64,000 bases of DNA, from positions 75,966,001-76,030,000 of the forward strand of contig NC_064838.1 in the NCBI RefSeq assembly GCF_024166365.1. The letters are read 5' to 3'. Shown in pieces: positions 34,400 to 45,889 of the stretch. Source of the DNA: Elephas maximus indicus (taxonomy: Eukaryota; Chordata; Mammalia; Proboscidea; Elephantidae). The notes beneath the pieces were generated by a model that had not been told where the DNA came from, did no database searches, and saw only the letters and a list, made by a program, of their open reading frames with translations. Within the stretch, counting starts at the first letter, position 1, and each line of letters opens with the position of its first letter. Made by a program: the position numbers and the translations under genes.

Positions 34400-35322
34400 A
34401 TGAAAGAAAACAGGATGAATGTGACTGATTTAATTCTAATAGGGCTTATACAGAATCCTCTGATGCAGAGAATTCTAGTTGTTTTGTTTATCACCTACAT
34501 TGTCACCGTCTCAGGAAACCTGCTCATTGTGGTCACCATAATCTGCAGTCAGACATTGAAAGCCCCAGTGTATTTCTTCCTGGCCTTCTTATCTTTGATA
34601 GATGCCTGCTACTCCTCTTCCATAATCCCTAAAATGCTAGCTGACTTGCTCTCTGAGACAAAAACCATCTCCTTCAATGGCTGCATGACACAGATCTTTA
34701 TTGAACATTTCTTAGGTGGTTCTGAGATTGCCCTCCTTGTGGTCATGGCCTATGACCGTTATGTGGCCATCTGTAGACATCTGCACTATGTGACCATCAT
34801 GAACCACCATGTATGTTGCCTTTTGGTGGGGGCATCTTGGACAGTGGGTTTTTTCCACTCTATTGGACAGATTCTTGTCACTTTCTGGCTCCCATTCTGT
34901 GGCCCCAACATTATGGATCACTTCTTGTGTGACATCTTCCCCCTGATACAACTTGCCTGCACAGACAATTTCCTTGTTGGTCTCCTGATTGCTGCCAATG
35001 GTGGGGTAATGTCTGTGATTACCTTTGTAATGTTGTTGCTGTCCTATGTCTTCATCCTTTATTCGTTGAGGATTCACAGCTCTGCAGGAAGGAAAAAGAC
35101 CCTCTCTACCTGTAGCTCCCACATCACTGTTGTTGTCTTGTTCTTGGTGCCCTGTATTTTTATGTATATGCGACCACTTTCTCCGTGGATAAAGCCATAA
35201 CTGTATTCTATACCCTTGTCACTCCCATGTTAAATCCAATTATCTACAGAGTAAGGAATGCAGAAGTAAAATATGCTATCAAAATATTATTGAAAAGAAA
35301 TGTAATTTCAGATAATAAATGA
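34400..35322 (+). pseudogene. OR4C-like olfactory receptor, one frameshift before TM7
   Basis: An odorant receptor (class II, OR4 type). The ATG at 34400 gives [18 protein letters not shown] with the NVT glycosylation site. TM2 is preceded by [20 protein letters not shown] (the usual PMYFFL is PVYFFL). [15 protein letters not shown] marks TM3/IC2, where the common CKPLHY is [24 protein letters not shown] is EC2 and [21 protein letters not shown]6. At about 35170 a net one-base loss ([10 protein letters not shown] then stop at 35200) shifts the frame. TM7 ([19 protein letters not shown]) and the C-tail continue in the next frame to TGA at 35320-35322. No other break was seen, so loss is recent or could be an assembly error. 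Translated as is, the protein would lack TM7. Confidence 0.92.
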
Positions 35323-35384
35323 CCCAATATGAAGATTTTATTTCTATCATAATCTTTATATTTTTATGTTACATATACATGTAT

Positions 35385-35440
35385 GTGGGTTTGTGTGGGT
35401 GTATATATATATATGCATATATGTATGTATATATATAACT
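35385..35440 (+). repeat. (TG)n/(TA)n microsatellite
   Basis: GTGGGTGTATATATATATAT-type run about 60 bp downstream of the OR stop. Confidence 0.9.
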
Positions 35441-35639
35441 CTTTCCCACCTATATCACTTAACTCTGAGAGGACCTTTGCACAAGAATGGCATGGAGATG
35501 GTGTCTGACCTCCTCTAACTTCACAAGGGGAAAGGAGAATCAAAACCAACAGCCCAAGCCTGATTCCTTGTGGAAGTCAGATGTGCCTCCTTTCTCCGCC
35601 ATCTTTACTAATTCTGATACCAACTGTCCCTGCATGACA

Positions 35640-36190
35640 CTCTCTACTTCTCTGCTGGGTTTGGTAATCCATTGCAACGGCCACACAGAACTCACAGACA
35701 ATACTCACGATTATGGTGTTTAATAGGGAAGTATCAGTTACAATTCAGGTCCAAGAACATTCAAGATACAGCTCCTTCCATCAGGACAGCCTCTTCCCAG
35801 CTGTGTTCACAGGCACACCTCTCCCTGGTCCTAGGCATCTGCCCAAAGGCACTCAACTTTCTTCATGGGCCAGGAAGCCCACCAAGCCTTCACCTGCCAG
35901 TTCTTTCTTCCCACCACTTCTCACCATCTTCAGGGTTATAGCTCGTTGTCTCTGTTGGTCTCTTTCTTCCGGGAGCTTCTTAGCAGAGGAACCCCAGGTC
36001 CAAAGGATGTGCTGGCTTCTGGCTGTTATTCTTTGGTGGCGGTGGGATCTCTTCTTTACCCCATTTGGTGTGGCTCATTTCAAGCCCAGTTGGGTGGCAA
36101 AACTGACCAATCCCTTTGGTGGGCCACAATTACCCTACCACGGTGTGCTGTGGGGAGTTACAAGACCGTGGCTAGACAGGCCACACAAAA
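35640..36190 (-). mobile_element. LTR-like fossil, family not named
   Basis: Read reversed it begins TGTGGCCTGTCTAGCCACGG and ends with a possible ATTAAA signal and GTGAGTTCTGTGTGGCC. GC content and length (about 550 bp) fit a solo LTR. It creates several overlapping chance frames (up to 171 codons), none with a domain. Boundaries approximate. Confidence 0.45.
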
Positions 36191-36214
36191 GTGATCCTTC
36201 ACATTGCACTTTGC

Positions 36215-36345
36215 AACAATTATTCTGATTTACAGATGACAAAAATTAAGCTAAAAAGGGCTAAATGATCAGCCCAAGGTCAGAGGCAGAGCTATTTAAA
36301 TCTGCATTTGTTCTAATTACAAATCCCATATTCTTTCAACCATTT
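36215..36345 (-). mobile_element. MIR fragment
   Basis: Reversed MIR blocks: TGATTTACAGATGACAAAAA, CAGCCCAAGGTCAGAGGCAG, AGCTATTTAAATCTGCATTT. Confidence 0.7.
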
Positions 36346-36349
36346 CAAA

Positions 36350-36890
36350 TTGTATCAGGATCAAAGGCAGCCTTTATTTTATATCGAAGCCTTTCTTGCT
36401 TTGTTGCAAATTGAAAATTCTCTTCTCTAATTGCAGAGTTTTATAACTGACTTGCACATGTAAGCTGTTGTTACTCAGAACCCATATTGGCTACTGGTAT
36501 CTAGGACAGTGCAGAATACAGTTTAGAAAGAAAATACTTGCTAATACTCTCTCAACACACTGACAGTATACCAATGTTTAAAATTATATGGGCTTCTTGT
36601 TCTGTCAAGTAAAAGTTGTCAGTAATAAAATTAATTGTATTTAAACCTAAGTGAAATTTTAAAGTGTCCTTTGGTGGTCACAATGACCCTATAACATTGA
36701 AATTTAGTTAATGTTATTATTTTACTGGAAAAAAAAAGTTGGGTCATAAAATTTCAATAATTAGATCATAGAACAAATAAATCAGCCTTGAGCTCAAATA
36801 TTCTCACTTCACATCCTGTGACTTTTTCATTATATATGTAATTCTTTTGTGCTAGTACTTAGTTATGGTCTGTTTTTTTTATTTTTTAAT
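36350..36890. other. no recognised feature
   Basis: AT-rich sequence with no coding or repeat assignment. Confidence 0.45.
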
Positions 36891-36895
36891 TTTAT

Positions 36896-37036
36896 GTCAT
36901 ACTTGTTGCTATCAAGTTGATTCTGATACACAGCCACCCTATAGTACCCTAAGTCCAAAGAGAGACTGATATATTTGAACTGCTTACCTTTTGATTAGCA
37001 GCCAAACTCTTAACCACTACTCCACAGGGTTCCATG
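36896..37036 (-). mobile_element. AfroSINE, short class, internally shortened
   Basis: Reversed tail TTGCTATCAAGTTGATTCTG; the middle GGCAGTTCTAC block is missing; head TTAGCAGCCAAACTCTTAAC. Confidence 0.85.
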
Positions 37037-37099
37037 TGTCATAGAAAGTTACATTTTATTAGATTTAAAGTCATTTAAACAAAGAAACAAACAAAAAAC

Positions 37100-37254
37100 C
37101 CATTGCCATTGAGTTGATTCCGAGTCAGAGAGATCTTATAGGACAGAGTAGAAGTGCCCCATAGGGTTTCCAAGGAGCAGCTGGTGTATTCAAACTGCTG
37201 ACCTTTTTGTTAACAGACTTAGCTCTTAATCACTGGGTCACCATGGCCCCTTAG
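37100..37254 (-). mobile_element. AfroSINE, short class
   Basis: CCCATTGCCATTGAGTTGAT tail, AGAAGTGCCCCATAGGGTTT body, head ending GGTCACCATGGCCCC. Same orientation as the copy 60 bp to its left. Confidence 0.9.
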
Positions 37255-37259
37255 TGGTA

Positions 37260-38510
37260 ATTAAGTGCCGTTTTTTTTCCCCAAAACACATTGTAACATA
37301 TCAATTTCACTATTAAAAATTCACTACATTGTTACTTGTGTCTAACATTATTAAGTATATATCTGAGACTCCTCTTTGCAAACTGCTTCCAGAGATGGCT
37401 TAAGCATAAGGCATACAAGAAAAGAGAAATCATTACTCCTCAGTTGGTCAAAGGAAGATTTCCAGGCTAAAGAACTTACCTAACTCATAAGACTTTGTTG
37501 CAAATAAGTTTTGGTTCTTTTAAAAAATGAAGTTTGCGGCCACAAGATGAATGTATGCCATAGATGTCTTTATAGGACACTTTGACATGGGTATCATACG
37601 TTTTATTCGAGAAGTCAGAGGACTCTAAGATATACCTCATGGGTATCATATGTTTTATTCGAGAAGTCAGAGGACTCTAAGATGCAACAATAATTAGCAA
37701 GATATTATGACTGTGAAACACAGTGGAGGGTAAGAACACCAGCTTAAGAATCAGTAGACACTGGTGTTTTTCCTTACTGTGTGATGGCAGTGGGGCTTTT
37801 TTGGGGTGCCACCATCTCATTATATGATCTTATATAAAAAAAAAGTAGGTCTCCCTATATTTACAACTAGTTTACTTAGGTAACTTAGGAGGTGTTTCCA
37901 AGCTCTTTGATTTTGTTAATTCCATTTTTATTTCCTTAAATATTGTTATATTTGATTCTACTTCATTTGGAAGAAGTAAAATTGGAAGAGTCATAAAGAG
38001 ATTATATTTCTACAGGCCAAGAGTTGGCCACAGCCCACCACCCTAAACATTTCCATTTTTGGTAAACAGCTCAGGAGATGTTTTCTTTTAATGAAAGAAT
38101 CTTTGGCCTGGAGTAAATAATTGAGGGTAAGACCTCTGCTCTTGAAGGTTTTATTGCCTTGAAAACATGGACCTCTGCTGATTGAAATGTATGAAGTTGG
38201 CCATAAGATGAACACTTTGGCAGTCACACTTCTTTTTGATGTGGAATCAGTCCCTAAATCTGTCAAACATGAAACTGTAGCTCAACTGGTATCTTCCAAA
38301 CTGTGATCTGATGCATATTTCATTTCTCCTGTTTTTATTCTAATTTATCTTCCAGTTTGAAAATCCATGTTACTGTCTATCCAGTGTTTTTTCCACACTT
38401 TCCTTGGAATTGTATTCTGGAAACAAGCTTTTCTGATATAGCTTCAGGGACACCCCTTTTGAAAAATTACCTTCAGAGCCAACCCTGACTGATTTAGACC
38501 TAACTCCATA
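37260..38510. other. mostly unrecognised; contains 52-bp tandem duplication
   Basis: AT-rich. 37586-37637 is repeated in tandem at 37638-37681 (see separate entry). No gene evidence in the short open frames. Confidence 0.4.
37586..37681 (+). repeat. 52-bp tandem duplication
   Basis: CATGGGTATCATACGTTTTA ... GAGGACTCTAAGAT occurs twice in tandem with one visible difference (ATACG/ATATG) over the shared 44 bp. Confidence 0.92.
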
Positions 38511-38514
38511 GAAG

Positions 38515-38895
38515 AATTGATGTATTCAAACTGTGGTGTTGGTGAAGAATACTGAATATACGTTGGACTGCAAGAAAAGTAAACAAAACAGTCTTAGAAT
38601 AAATACAATCAGAATGGTCCTTATAAATAAAGATGATGAAACTTTTGATTGCTTACTTTTGACACATCATCAGGAAAAACCAACTGCTAGAAAAGGATAT
38701 CTTTTTTGGTAAAGTAAAGTGTTAGTGAAAACAAGGGAAGCCCTCAATGAGATGGATTGTCACAATAGCCAAAAAAAGGTCTTAAATATATCAAAGATTT
38801 TGAAGATGGTGAAAGACTGGACGGTGTTTTGTTCCATTATACATAGGGTTGCCATGAGTTGGAGCCAAATTGAAGGCAACTAACAACAACAACCA
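38515..38895 (+). mobile_element. RTE (BovB-like) 3' end
   Basis: Decayed end of the RTE ORF: GGTGTTGGTGAAGAATACTG (the W-P-R-R-I-L-N region), AAATACAATCAGAATGGTCC, CAATGAGATGGATTGTCACA, then the 3' end GGGTTGCCATGAGTTGGAGC and (AAC)n. Truncated at the 5' side. Confidence 0.85.
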
Positions 38896-38899
38896 TAAA

Positions 38900-40025
38900 C
38901 TCTTCCCTTTCTCTATTTCATACTACTCTAAGCCATGCAGAACTAGACTAGACAGGTGTAAGGGAGTCTAAAGAAATCTCTCTCCTCACCACTTTAGTTG
39001 CTTAATAGAGATTAGATGACAATTTAATGGGTCACTGTGAATGGATTTCAATCTTTTAGGAGAATGGCCAAAATGACCTTGGAAGTACATGCTAATTTGA
39101 CTAATTCTGACTCTGTACTTTCATTCCAGAGTTGAAAGACAAAGTTGAAGACATTTTCACAGATGGAAATCCATATTCATTATAGTTCTTTGTATAGTTT
39201 CACATTCCCTGTCAAACTATAGAACCTGCCATGACAAGCACTATGATAGTCAGATATTTAGTCAAAATAAGGTTAGTCACATGGTCACAGACAGCTTTCT
39301 TAAATTATTTTTCTCCCACTACACATGCTGCTCACAGTGACTGTACCCTCTTGAACCAATTCATAAGCTAAACGCAATTTATTTTTCCTTTTATTTAAAC
39401 AGCACAGTTGAACATAGGTGAATAAATGTGGTCCTGTATAGGAATGTTTCTGAAATGAATTTATTTTGTTTTTAAAAATAATTTTTCAAACATTGGCATT
39501 TTATTATTTTTAATAGGTGACTTGCAATGTACTCAAAATGGATGTCAACATAAATGTGCCATGACACTTCTGCTGTAAAACAATAATCTAAGAATAAGAA
39601 TCCTGAACCAGGATTCAGGAGGGTTAGTTTCTTCTTTTACCTTGGCAGTCAATTTCCTGATTCCCTGTCTTAGTTTTCCTGGTTATAAAATGTGAATATT
39701 GATAGCTGTGTCATTCCCACTACATAGGGCTAGTGTTTGACTCAATTTAAAAGGCTGCAGAAAATGGCTCGGTGGATAAACTATTTCTGTGTATAAACAA
39801 TTCAAGACACGAAATTATTTCCTCATTATCATATTAGTCTAATTCCAGGATTAGAGAATCAACTGCTATGAGGAAGTACTTAACAATCTACTCAGTATGA
39901 AGGGATCATGTCTGTCTCTTCCTGTATACCTGAATACAGCACTTAAAAATTATGAATCACATAAAGGGTGGCTTGATAAAGACACATAATATTATAGAGA
40001 AGAATTAAAAAGTCAGATAGTTACA
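38900..40025. other. mostly unrecognised
   Basis: AT-rich sequence. 39640-39765 resembles MIR on the plus strand (CCCTGTCTTAGTTTTCCTGG, TTATAAAATGTGAATATTGA). Nothing else assigned. Confidence 0.4.
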
Positions 40026-40029
40026 TACA

Positions 40030-42075
40030 TGTCATGGATTGAATTGTGTTTCCCAAAAACATGTGTATCAATTTGGATAGATCATGATTCCCAGTATTAT
40101 GTGATTTTCCTCCATTTTGTCATCTGATGTGATTTTCCTATGTGTTGTAATTCCTGTCCCTATGACGTTAATGAGATGGTGTTAATGGCAGTTATGTTAA
40201 TGAAGCAGGACTCAATCTACAAGATTAGATTGTGTCTTGAGCCATCCTCTTTAGAGACAGAAAAGACAGAGTTGAGCAGAGAGACATGGGGGTCTCATAC
40301 CACCAAGAAAGCAATGCCAGAGGCACAGCACATCTTTGGACCTGTGATTCCTGCACAGAGAAACTCCTAGACCACAGGAAGATTGATGACAAGGACCTTT
40401 GCCCAGAACCCAAGGACAGAGAAAGCCTCCCCTTAGAGCTGGAACCCTGAATTTGGCCTTCTAGCCTCCCAGAATGTGACAGAATAAATTTCTCTTTGTT
40501 AAAGCCTCCCAGAATGTGACAGAATAAATTTCTCTTTGTTAAAGCCTCCCATTTGTGGTATTTCTGTTATAGCAGCAATAGACAACTAAGAATTTGGTAC
40601 CAAGAGTGGGGTACTGCTCTAAGAAAAAAAAAAAGAGATACCTAAAATATGGAAGCAGTTTTGAAACAGTTAATGTATAGAGGATTCAGAGGGAAATGAA
40701 GAGAGCTGCTACACTGGAGATGGCACAGATGGCAAGAAGCAGCGGCAGAGAACCAGCAGTGGCAGAACAAGGAGTCCAGCATGAGATGACACTGGAGCCC
40801 ACCCACGGAGTGAGAGAGCTGAGGGCCTTTGGCAGTAGGCTTCTTGGCAGAGTAGGGTGCCTCCAGATACTTATCAGCGGAGCTACAGAGCTCTGGAAAA
40901 CTTTCCCCAGCAGGGCAGATATGGGTTGTGAGGCCCTAGGGACTGAGAGAACAAGAAACCAGGAGGCAGAAGCTGAAAAGACAAGGAACACAGGAAAACA
41001 AGCTGCCTCAGTCTCAAAGGGTATGGCCACAACCTCTGGGGTCTCAAAGGGTGGAGCCATGGCCTCTGGTATTTCTAAGAGTGGAGTCACCACTCAGATG
41101 GACTAGGAGAATGGTGTGCCTAAGGCTCAAGGAGCAGAGTTGCTGTCCCAGTGGTCCTGGAAGGTGGAACAGAGGCCCAGGGCCAAGAGACCTCCACTCA
41201 GAATCCAGAAAGCATGGCCAATAGCTAGATCTGGAGGATAGGACCTTTGTGTAAATGGTCTCAGAGAACAGAGGATTATTTTCAAAGCCTTAAGGGCAAA
41301 TGTAATGTGTTCTGCTGACTTGCATGGTGTCTGTTATCCCTTCTCTCCTTCCAATTTCTTACATTTGTAATGGAAATATTTAGTTTGTGCCTGTTCCACC
41401 ATTGTACTTTGGAAGCAGATAGCTTCTATTCTAGATTTCGCAGATGAGGAAGAATTTTTGGATTTGGGACTTGGAGTAGCTTAAGAGTTTTGCTATGATA
41501 CAATGGGGTGAATGTGGTTTACATGTGGCGAGAACATGAAGTTTTGCGGGCCAAAGTGTGGAATATCATGGATTGAATTGAATGTGTATGAATTTGGCTA
41601 GGCCATGATTCCCAGTATTGTGTGATTGTCCATCATTTTGTCATCTAATGTGATTTTCCTATGTGTTGTAAATCCTATCTCTAGGATATTAATGAGATGG
41701 GATAAGTGGCAGTTATGTTAATGAGGCAGGACTTAATCTACAAGATTGGATTGTGTCTTGAGACAATCTCTTTTGAGATAGAAAAGAAAGAAGTGAGCAG
41801 AGAGACCTGGGAAACTCATACCACCAAGAAAGCAATGCCAGGAGCAGAGTGCATTCTTTGGACCTGAGGTTCCTGCACAGAGAAGCTCCTAGACTACGGG
41901 AAGATTGATGATAAGGAGCTTCCTCCAGAACCCACAGAGAAAGAAAGCCTTACCTTAGAGTTGGCACTCAGAATTTGGACTTCTATCCTCCTAGACTGAA
42001 AGAGAATAAATTTCTCTTTGTTGAGGCTCTCCACTTGTGGTATTTCTCTTATAGCAGCACTAGATTAACTAAGAT
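40030..42075 (+). mobile_element. ERVL-MaLR-type element with two LTRs
   Basis: A fossil LTR element. The 5' LTR is 40030-40592 (TGTCATGGATTGAATTGTGT ... GACAACTAAGAA), with internal sequence 40593-41563 and a 3' LTR 41564-42075 (TATCATGGATTGAATTGAAT ... AACTAAGATA). The internal part begins TTGGTACCAAGAGTGGGG and continues ATACCTAAAATATGGAAGCA, the layout of MaLR internal regions. At about 2 kb it is of the non-autonomous MaLR kind, and no retroviral protein domain was recognised. A 40-bp tandem repeat lies near the end of the 5' LTR (40463-40542). LTR divergence is clearly visible, so it is old and broken. Solo LTRs resembling it lie at 27408, 31610 and 62622. Confidence 0.85.
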
Positions 42076-42079
42076 AAAA

Positions 42080-42995
42080 AAAAAAAAAAGCAGCTGTTTC
42101 TATAATGCCAAACACCTAGAAACTGCCCACTAAGCTAATTTGCTATCAAAATATCCAGATTCTAATATCTTTTCATTTATTCTTAAGTGGTCAACTCATT
42201 TTTTTCTCTTGTCATGTGATTTTTCTTCTTGTAGACTTAGGGAAGAATTTAAAAATTAAAGATGGATTCTTATAAAAGTTCTCCTCTGATGTTCATTTAG
42301 GTAACTGGAAATAATTGGGTGGTTGGCAAGTTCTGCTAATGATGATGAAATACTCCTGAGGTCTCATTAGCTACAGCTAAGAAACTTCAGAGAAATTGCC
42401 TGCAAATAGGATATGTGGTAATACTTTCAAGCCTCAAGAGAAAGGCATTATGCAAAGGTGCCATTTATAAATCAGCAAAGAGATTTATTGTAGCTGAGCT
42501 ATTGGCACTTTAAATCTTACAACTTTACTTATTCCTTATTTCTGTCTGGGTGATTTAACAGTGGCTTGGGGACCTGGGCATGAAGCTGTGTCAGATAAGA
42601 TCATAGGTGAGAATTTTTTTTTTTTTGAGAAAAGAATATAATTATAGAATCTCAGATTTAAACAGACCTTAAAAAAAAAATTTTTTTTTTTTTAAACTGT
42701 ATGGTCACCTTCCACCCCGCCTCCCACAACCAAATAACAACATTTCAAATTATTTTCCTTTCTTTCAATTGAAATATATTTAAATTAGTTAGAATCAAAT
42801 TAGATGTCCAAATTCAGATGCAAATTGTCCCACTTAAATGATGAGAAGAGTTTTCCTATGACATTACACAATTCTTAAAAAAAAAAAAATCCCTTTTAAA
42901 AGTTATACACCATTTCATGAAATGCAAAATATTTGGCCTCACCTTTTTTCTAATGCTGCACATGTCATACAGTTTTATTTTTTATTGGTTTGTTA
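42080..42995. other. no recognised feature
   Basis: AT-rich with homopolymer A and T runs (about 42600-42700, 42870). No gene seen. Confidence 0.45.
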
Positions 42996-42999
42996 ATAA

Positions 43000-43115
43000 T
43001 AATTGTGTTGAACATATTTGTACGTAACAATTTTTCTCCTTTTAAAATATTTTCAAGGGTTTATTCCTAGGAGGAGTATTATTGCACCAAAGAAAAAAGG
43101 CAGTGATTTCTATTT
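43000..43115 (-). mobile_element. Ancient L1 fragment
   Basis: GTGTTGAACATATTTGTACG, then GGGTTTATTCCTAGGAGGAG and TATTATTGCACCAAAG: reversed late-ORF2/3' L1 pattern. Confidence 0.65.
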
Positions 43116-43119
43116 CTTC

Positions 43120-44250
43120 ATAGCTATTTTTAAACCACTTTTTATACATAATGCCTTATTTTTCCATTATGTACATTATACTTTTTTGGGGGGAGTCCAC
43201 TTCGCAATAAGGATATTGCAGAGAAGCTGCTGCACTGTGTTTTCACATAGGTGTAAGATTTTCATCTTGGCTAATTAAAAAATAAAAGCCCTTTATCTGA
43301 TTATCTTTGAAAAGAAAATACATAATTTTTGCAGAATAAATTTTACTTTATATTTTCCCTTTTCTTTTCTCTGGGAACTTCATGCTTCCAAATATGGGAT
43401 GATTATCCTTGCTTTATAAATAATGCAAAATCTTGTAACTAAGAGTGACGGATGATGGACCTGATGGGCAGGATGGGAGAAGAAGGCATAAGAATTCATA
43501 CAGCAGGAGCACAAAAGACATAGGAGGATCATTCATCTCATGGATGGATGAGCCATTGCTCTTTGCTAATAAAGTGCTAGGGAGAGGTATCACTAAAGCA
43601 GTAACAAGGACTTTTTTCATGACTTCTTGTAGTCAAACATATATATTAATGTACATAATGAGAGTCTAATAAATATCTATTGAATGAGTGAACATGTAAT
43701 AAGTAGATTTTATAGGTTTGCATGTACATACATATATATATATGTATGTATATATTCATATATACTCAACATTTTATTTATCTTACCAAAAATATATTTC
43801 TTTCTCTTCTCCAACTTAAAATTCTATTCTTAAAACTTTGGAAATAAGGATTCCCTTTTCTTGATAGAGCTTCGTGGACTGAAAACCTATCCAAGAGGTT
43901 TGGTTGGTTGGTTGTTTTATCTGATTTTATTAAGGCTGTAATTTTACTGAGTGGAACTAAGTTAAATTACATTGCAATATAATTTTATAAAATAAACAGT
44001 ATTAATCAGCCAAAATTGTAATTATCTTGACAGTCAATGATGTGGTAATATGCTGTTTCCTAGAGCCAATTAATATTTTCAACTCACCCCACAAAATTTG
44101 CTGGAAACATCAAACTGGAATGCCACAACCTTCCAAAAGTTTATTTTTCTCATAGAGAGTAGTAATAAACAGAGTGGAAGGGCCAGACCACTTGGGTTCC
44201 TAGGTTTATAGACTGGTGAAGGATGTGTGTTCTTACATAGCGTTGTATAG
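43120..44250. other. mostly unrecognised
   Basis: Contains a probable L2 3' end on the plus strand at 43625-43695 (GAGTCTAATAAATATCTATT then GAATGAGTG) and a (TA)n run at 43722-43765. No gene seen. Confidence 0.45.
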
Positions 44251-44254
44251 AAAG

Positions 44255-44350
44255 TGTGTCAATTCACCAAGCGTTCATCACTTGATAAGTGCCAGACACT
44301 GCAGACATTCTTTGACACTTTAGTAGGCACAGCAAGGAAACAGACATGAA
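44255..44350 (-). mobile_element. L2 3'-end fragment
   Basis: GATAAGTGCCAGACACTGCA then GCACAGCAAGGAAACAGACA, reversed L2 terminus. Confidence 0.55.
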
Positions 44351-44549
44351 TAGCATATGTTTTGTGGTGGGTGTTTCCAACTGGTTACAAAATTCCCTAA
44401 TCTGTCTCCTTATGATAGATATTTGTTGACCAGGAGACAGTAATGTCTTTCATTCTGCAGTTAGAACTGGGGGCTCGAATGCAAATTCTCCTGAAAGAAG
44501 GCATAACTCTTACCTGTGTGCAGTACTTAGACGCTCCCAAGATACATTT

Positions 44550-44655
44550 CACAGTTACGATTATTAAGCTCCCAGGTGCAGAGGAGGGCTCAGAAGTGTA
44601 GGGAAAGGACTTAGCAAAGTCACACGGACGCAGATGCAGGATGAGAATCCAGTTC
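44550..44655 (-). mobile_element. MIR fragment
   Basis: GTGCAGAGGAGGGCTCAGAA and GACTTAGCAAAGTCACACGG follow the reversed MIR order. Confidence 0.55.
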
Positions 44656-44902
44656 CCCTCATGTATATTGCCGAGTATTTTCTCAGTAAATTACACATCA
44701 GTTGTTGCCCTATAGAAGATGCTTTATAGTTGATTAGGTGTCTCTGAAAATAAGGAGAAAGCACATGGAGGAAGCAGGAAAGAATAATTGAACCAGTTAC
44801 CGTGGTGAAGGGTGCTAAGGACAAGCTGCATAATTATGGCAACTACCCTATTTGTATATTGTGAAATTCAAACTATAACCCTTTCACCATTAATTAGGTA
44901 TC

Positions 44903-44921
44903 TTTCTTTATCTTTTTGCAG
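44903..44921 (+). promoter_or_regulatory. Splice acceptor candidate 5' of OR gene
   Basis: A pyrimidine tract then AG, TTTCTTTATCTTTTTGCAG, 35 bases before the OR ATG. OR genes commonly have a noncoding first exon spliced just upstream of a single coding exon, and this site fits that plan. The upstream exon and promoter were not identified. Confidence 0.6.
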
Positions 44922-44955
44922 GCAATTCAGGTCTCAGAAAGACATCATTCCCTTA

Positions 44956-45882
44956 ATGGATCGTCTCATGCCTCCCAACAATGTGACTGAATTTATTCTC
45001 CTGGGACTCACACAGAATCCACACTTGCAGAAAATACTTTTCATTGTCTTTTTGTGCATTTTCCTATTTACTGTGCTGACCAATCTGCTTATTGTCATCA
45101 CCATCTCCTTCAGCCCCACACTTTCGGCTCCCATGTACTTCTTTCTTACCTACTTGTCCTTTATAGATGCCTCTTACACCTCCGTCACCACCCCCAAAAT
45201 GATCATTGACCTGCTCTACCAGAGGAGAACCATCTCATTGTGCAGCTGCCTGACTCAGCTCTTTGTGGAACACTTCCTGGGAGGGTCAGAGATCATCCTC
45301 CTCATTGTCATGGCCTATGACCGCTATGTAGCCATCTGCAAGCCCCTGTACTACACTACCATCATGCGACAGGGACTCTGCCACCTCCTGGTGGTTGTGG
45401 CCTGGATTGGTGGGATCCTTCATGCCACAGTGCAGATTCTCTTTGTGATCAACTTGCCCTTCTGCGGCCCCAATACCATTGACCATTTCATGTGTGACCT
45501 CTTCCCACTGCTGAAGCTTGCCTGCAGAGACACCTATATACTTGGAATGGTGGTGGCTGCCAACAGTGGGGCCATGTGCTTGCTCATTTTTTCCATGTTA
45601 CTCATCTCTTACATAGTCATCCTGTGCTCCCTGAAATCCCATGGCTCTGAAGGGCAGCACAAAGCCCTCTCTACCTGTGGCTCCCATTTTACTGTAGTTG
45701 TACTTTTCTTTGTGCCCTGTATATTCACTTACATGCGTCCCGTGACCACCTATCCAGTGGACAAGTTGGTGACTGTCTTTTTTGCAATCCTCACCCCCAT
45801 GTTAAACCCTATCATTTATACAGTGAGAAACACAGAGGTAAAAAATGCCATGAGAAGTTTTTTGAAGACAAGGGTAACTTAG
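44956..45882 (+). CDS. Intact OR4-type olfactory receptor
   Basis: A 308-residue seven-transmembrane GPCR, expected in olfactory cilia and signalling through Golf. The ATG at 44956 ([18 protein letters not shown]) is chosen because it follows the splice-acceptor-like site and gives normal OR length; MPPNN at 44968 is possible. The N-glycosylation site is N9-[21 protein letters not shown] spans residues 58-76, and the disulfide pair is probably C98 and C180. [12 protein letters not shown] is residues 119-130 (intact DRY). [18 protein letters not shown] is EC2. SYIVILCSL ends TM5, [19 protein letters not shown] is TM6, and [12 protein letters not shown] is residues 281-292 in TM7. A short Lys/Arg tail ends KTRVT. 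All hallmark residues are present. The spacing and the similar plus-strand ORs at 34.4 and 57.7 kb suggest one OR4 cluster. The exact orthologue (OR4A/C/X group) and ligand cannot be told from sequence. Confidence 0.95.
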   Translation: MDRLMPPNNVTEFILLGLTQNPHLQKILFIVFLCIFLFTVLTNLLIVITISFSPTLSAPMYFFLTYLSFIDASYTSVTTPKMIIDLLYQRRTISLCSCLTQLFVEHFLGGSEIILLIVMAYDRYVAICKPLYYTTIMRQGLCHLLVVVAWIGGILHATVQILFVINLPFCGPNTIDHFMCDLFPLLKLACRDTYILGMVVAANSGAMCLLIFSMLLISYIVILCSLKSHGSEGQHKALSTCGSHFTVVVLFFVPCIFTYMRPVTTYPVDKLVTVFFAILTPMLNPIIYTVRNTEVKNAMRSFLKTRVT

Positions 45883-45889
45883 GCTGTTC

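Noticed and set aside
35713-36228. 171-codon frame with overlapping 89- and 109-codon frames
   Set aside because: Lies in an LTR-like repeat; three overlapping frames without any domain indicate chance opening in GC-richer sequence.
40696-41106. 136-codon frame and its antisense partner
   Set aside because: Internal region of an old MaLR-type element; no recognised protein domain on either strand.
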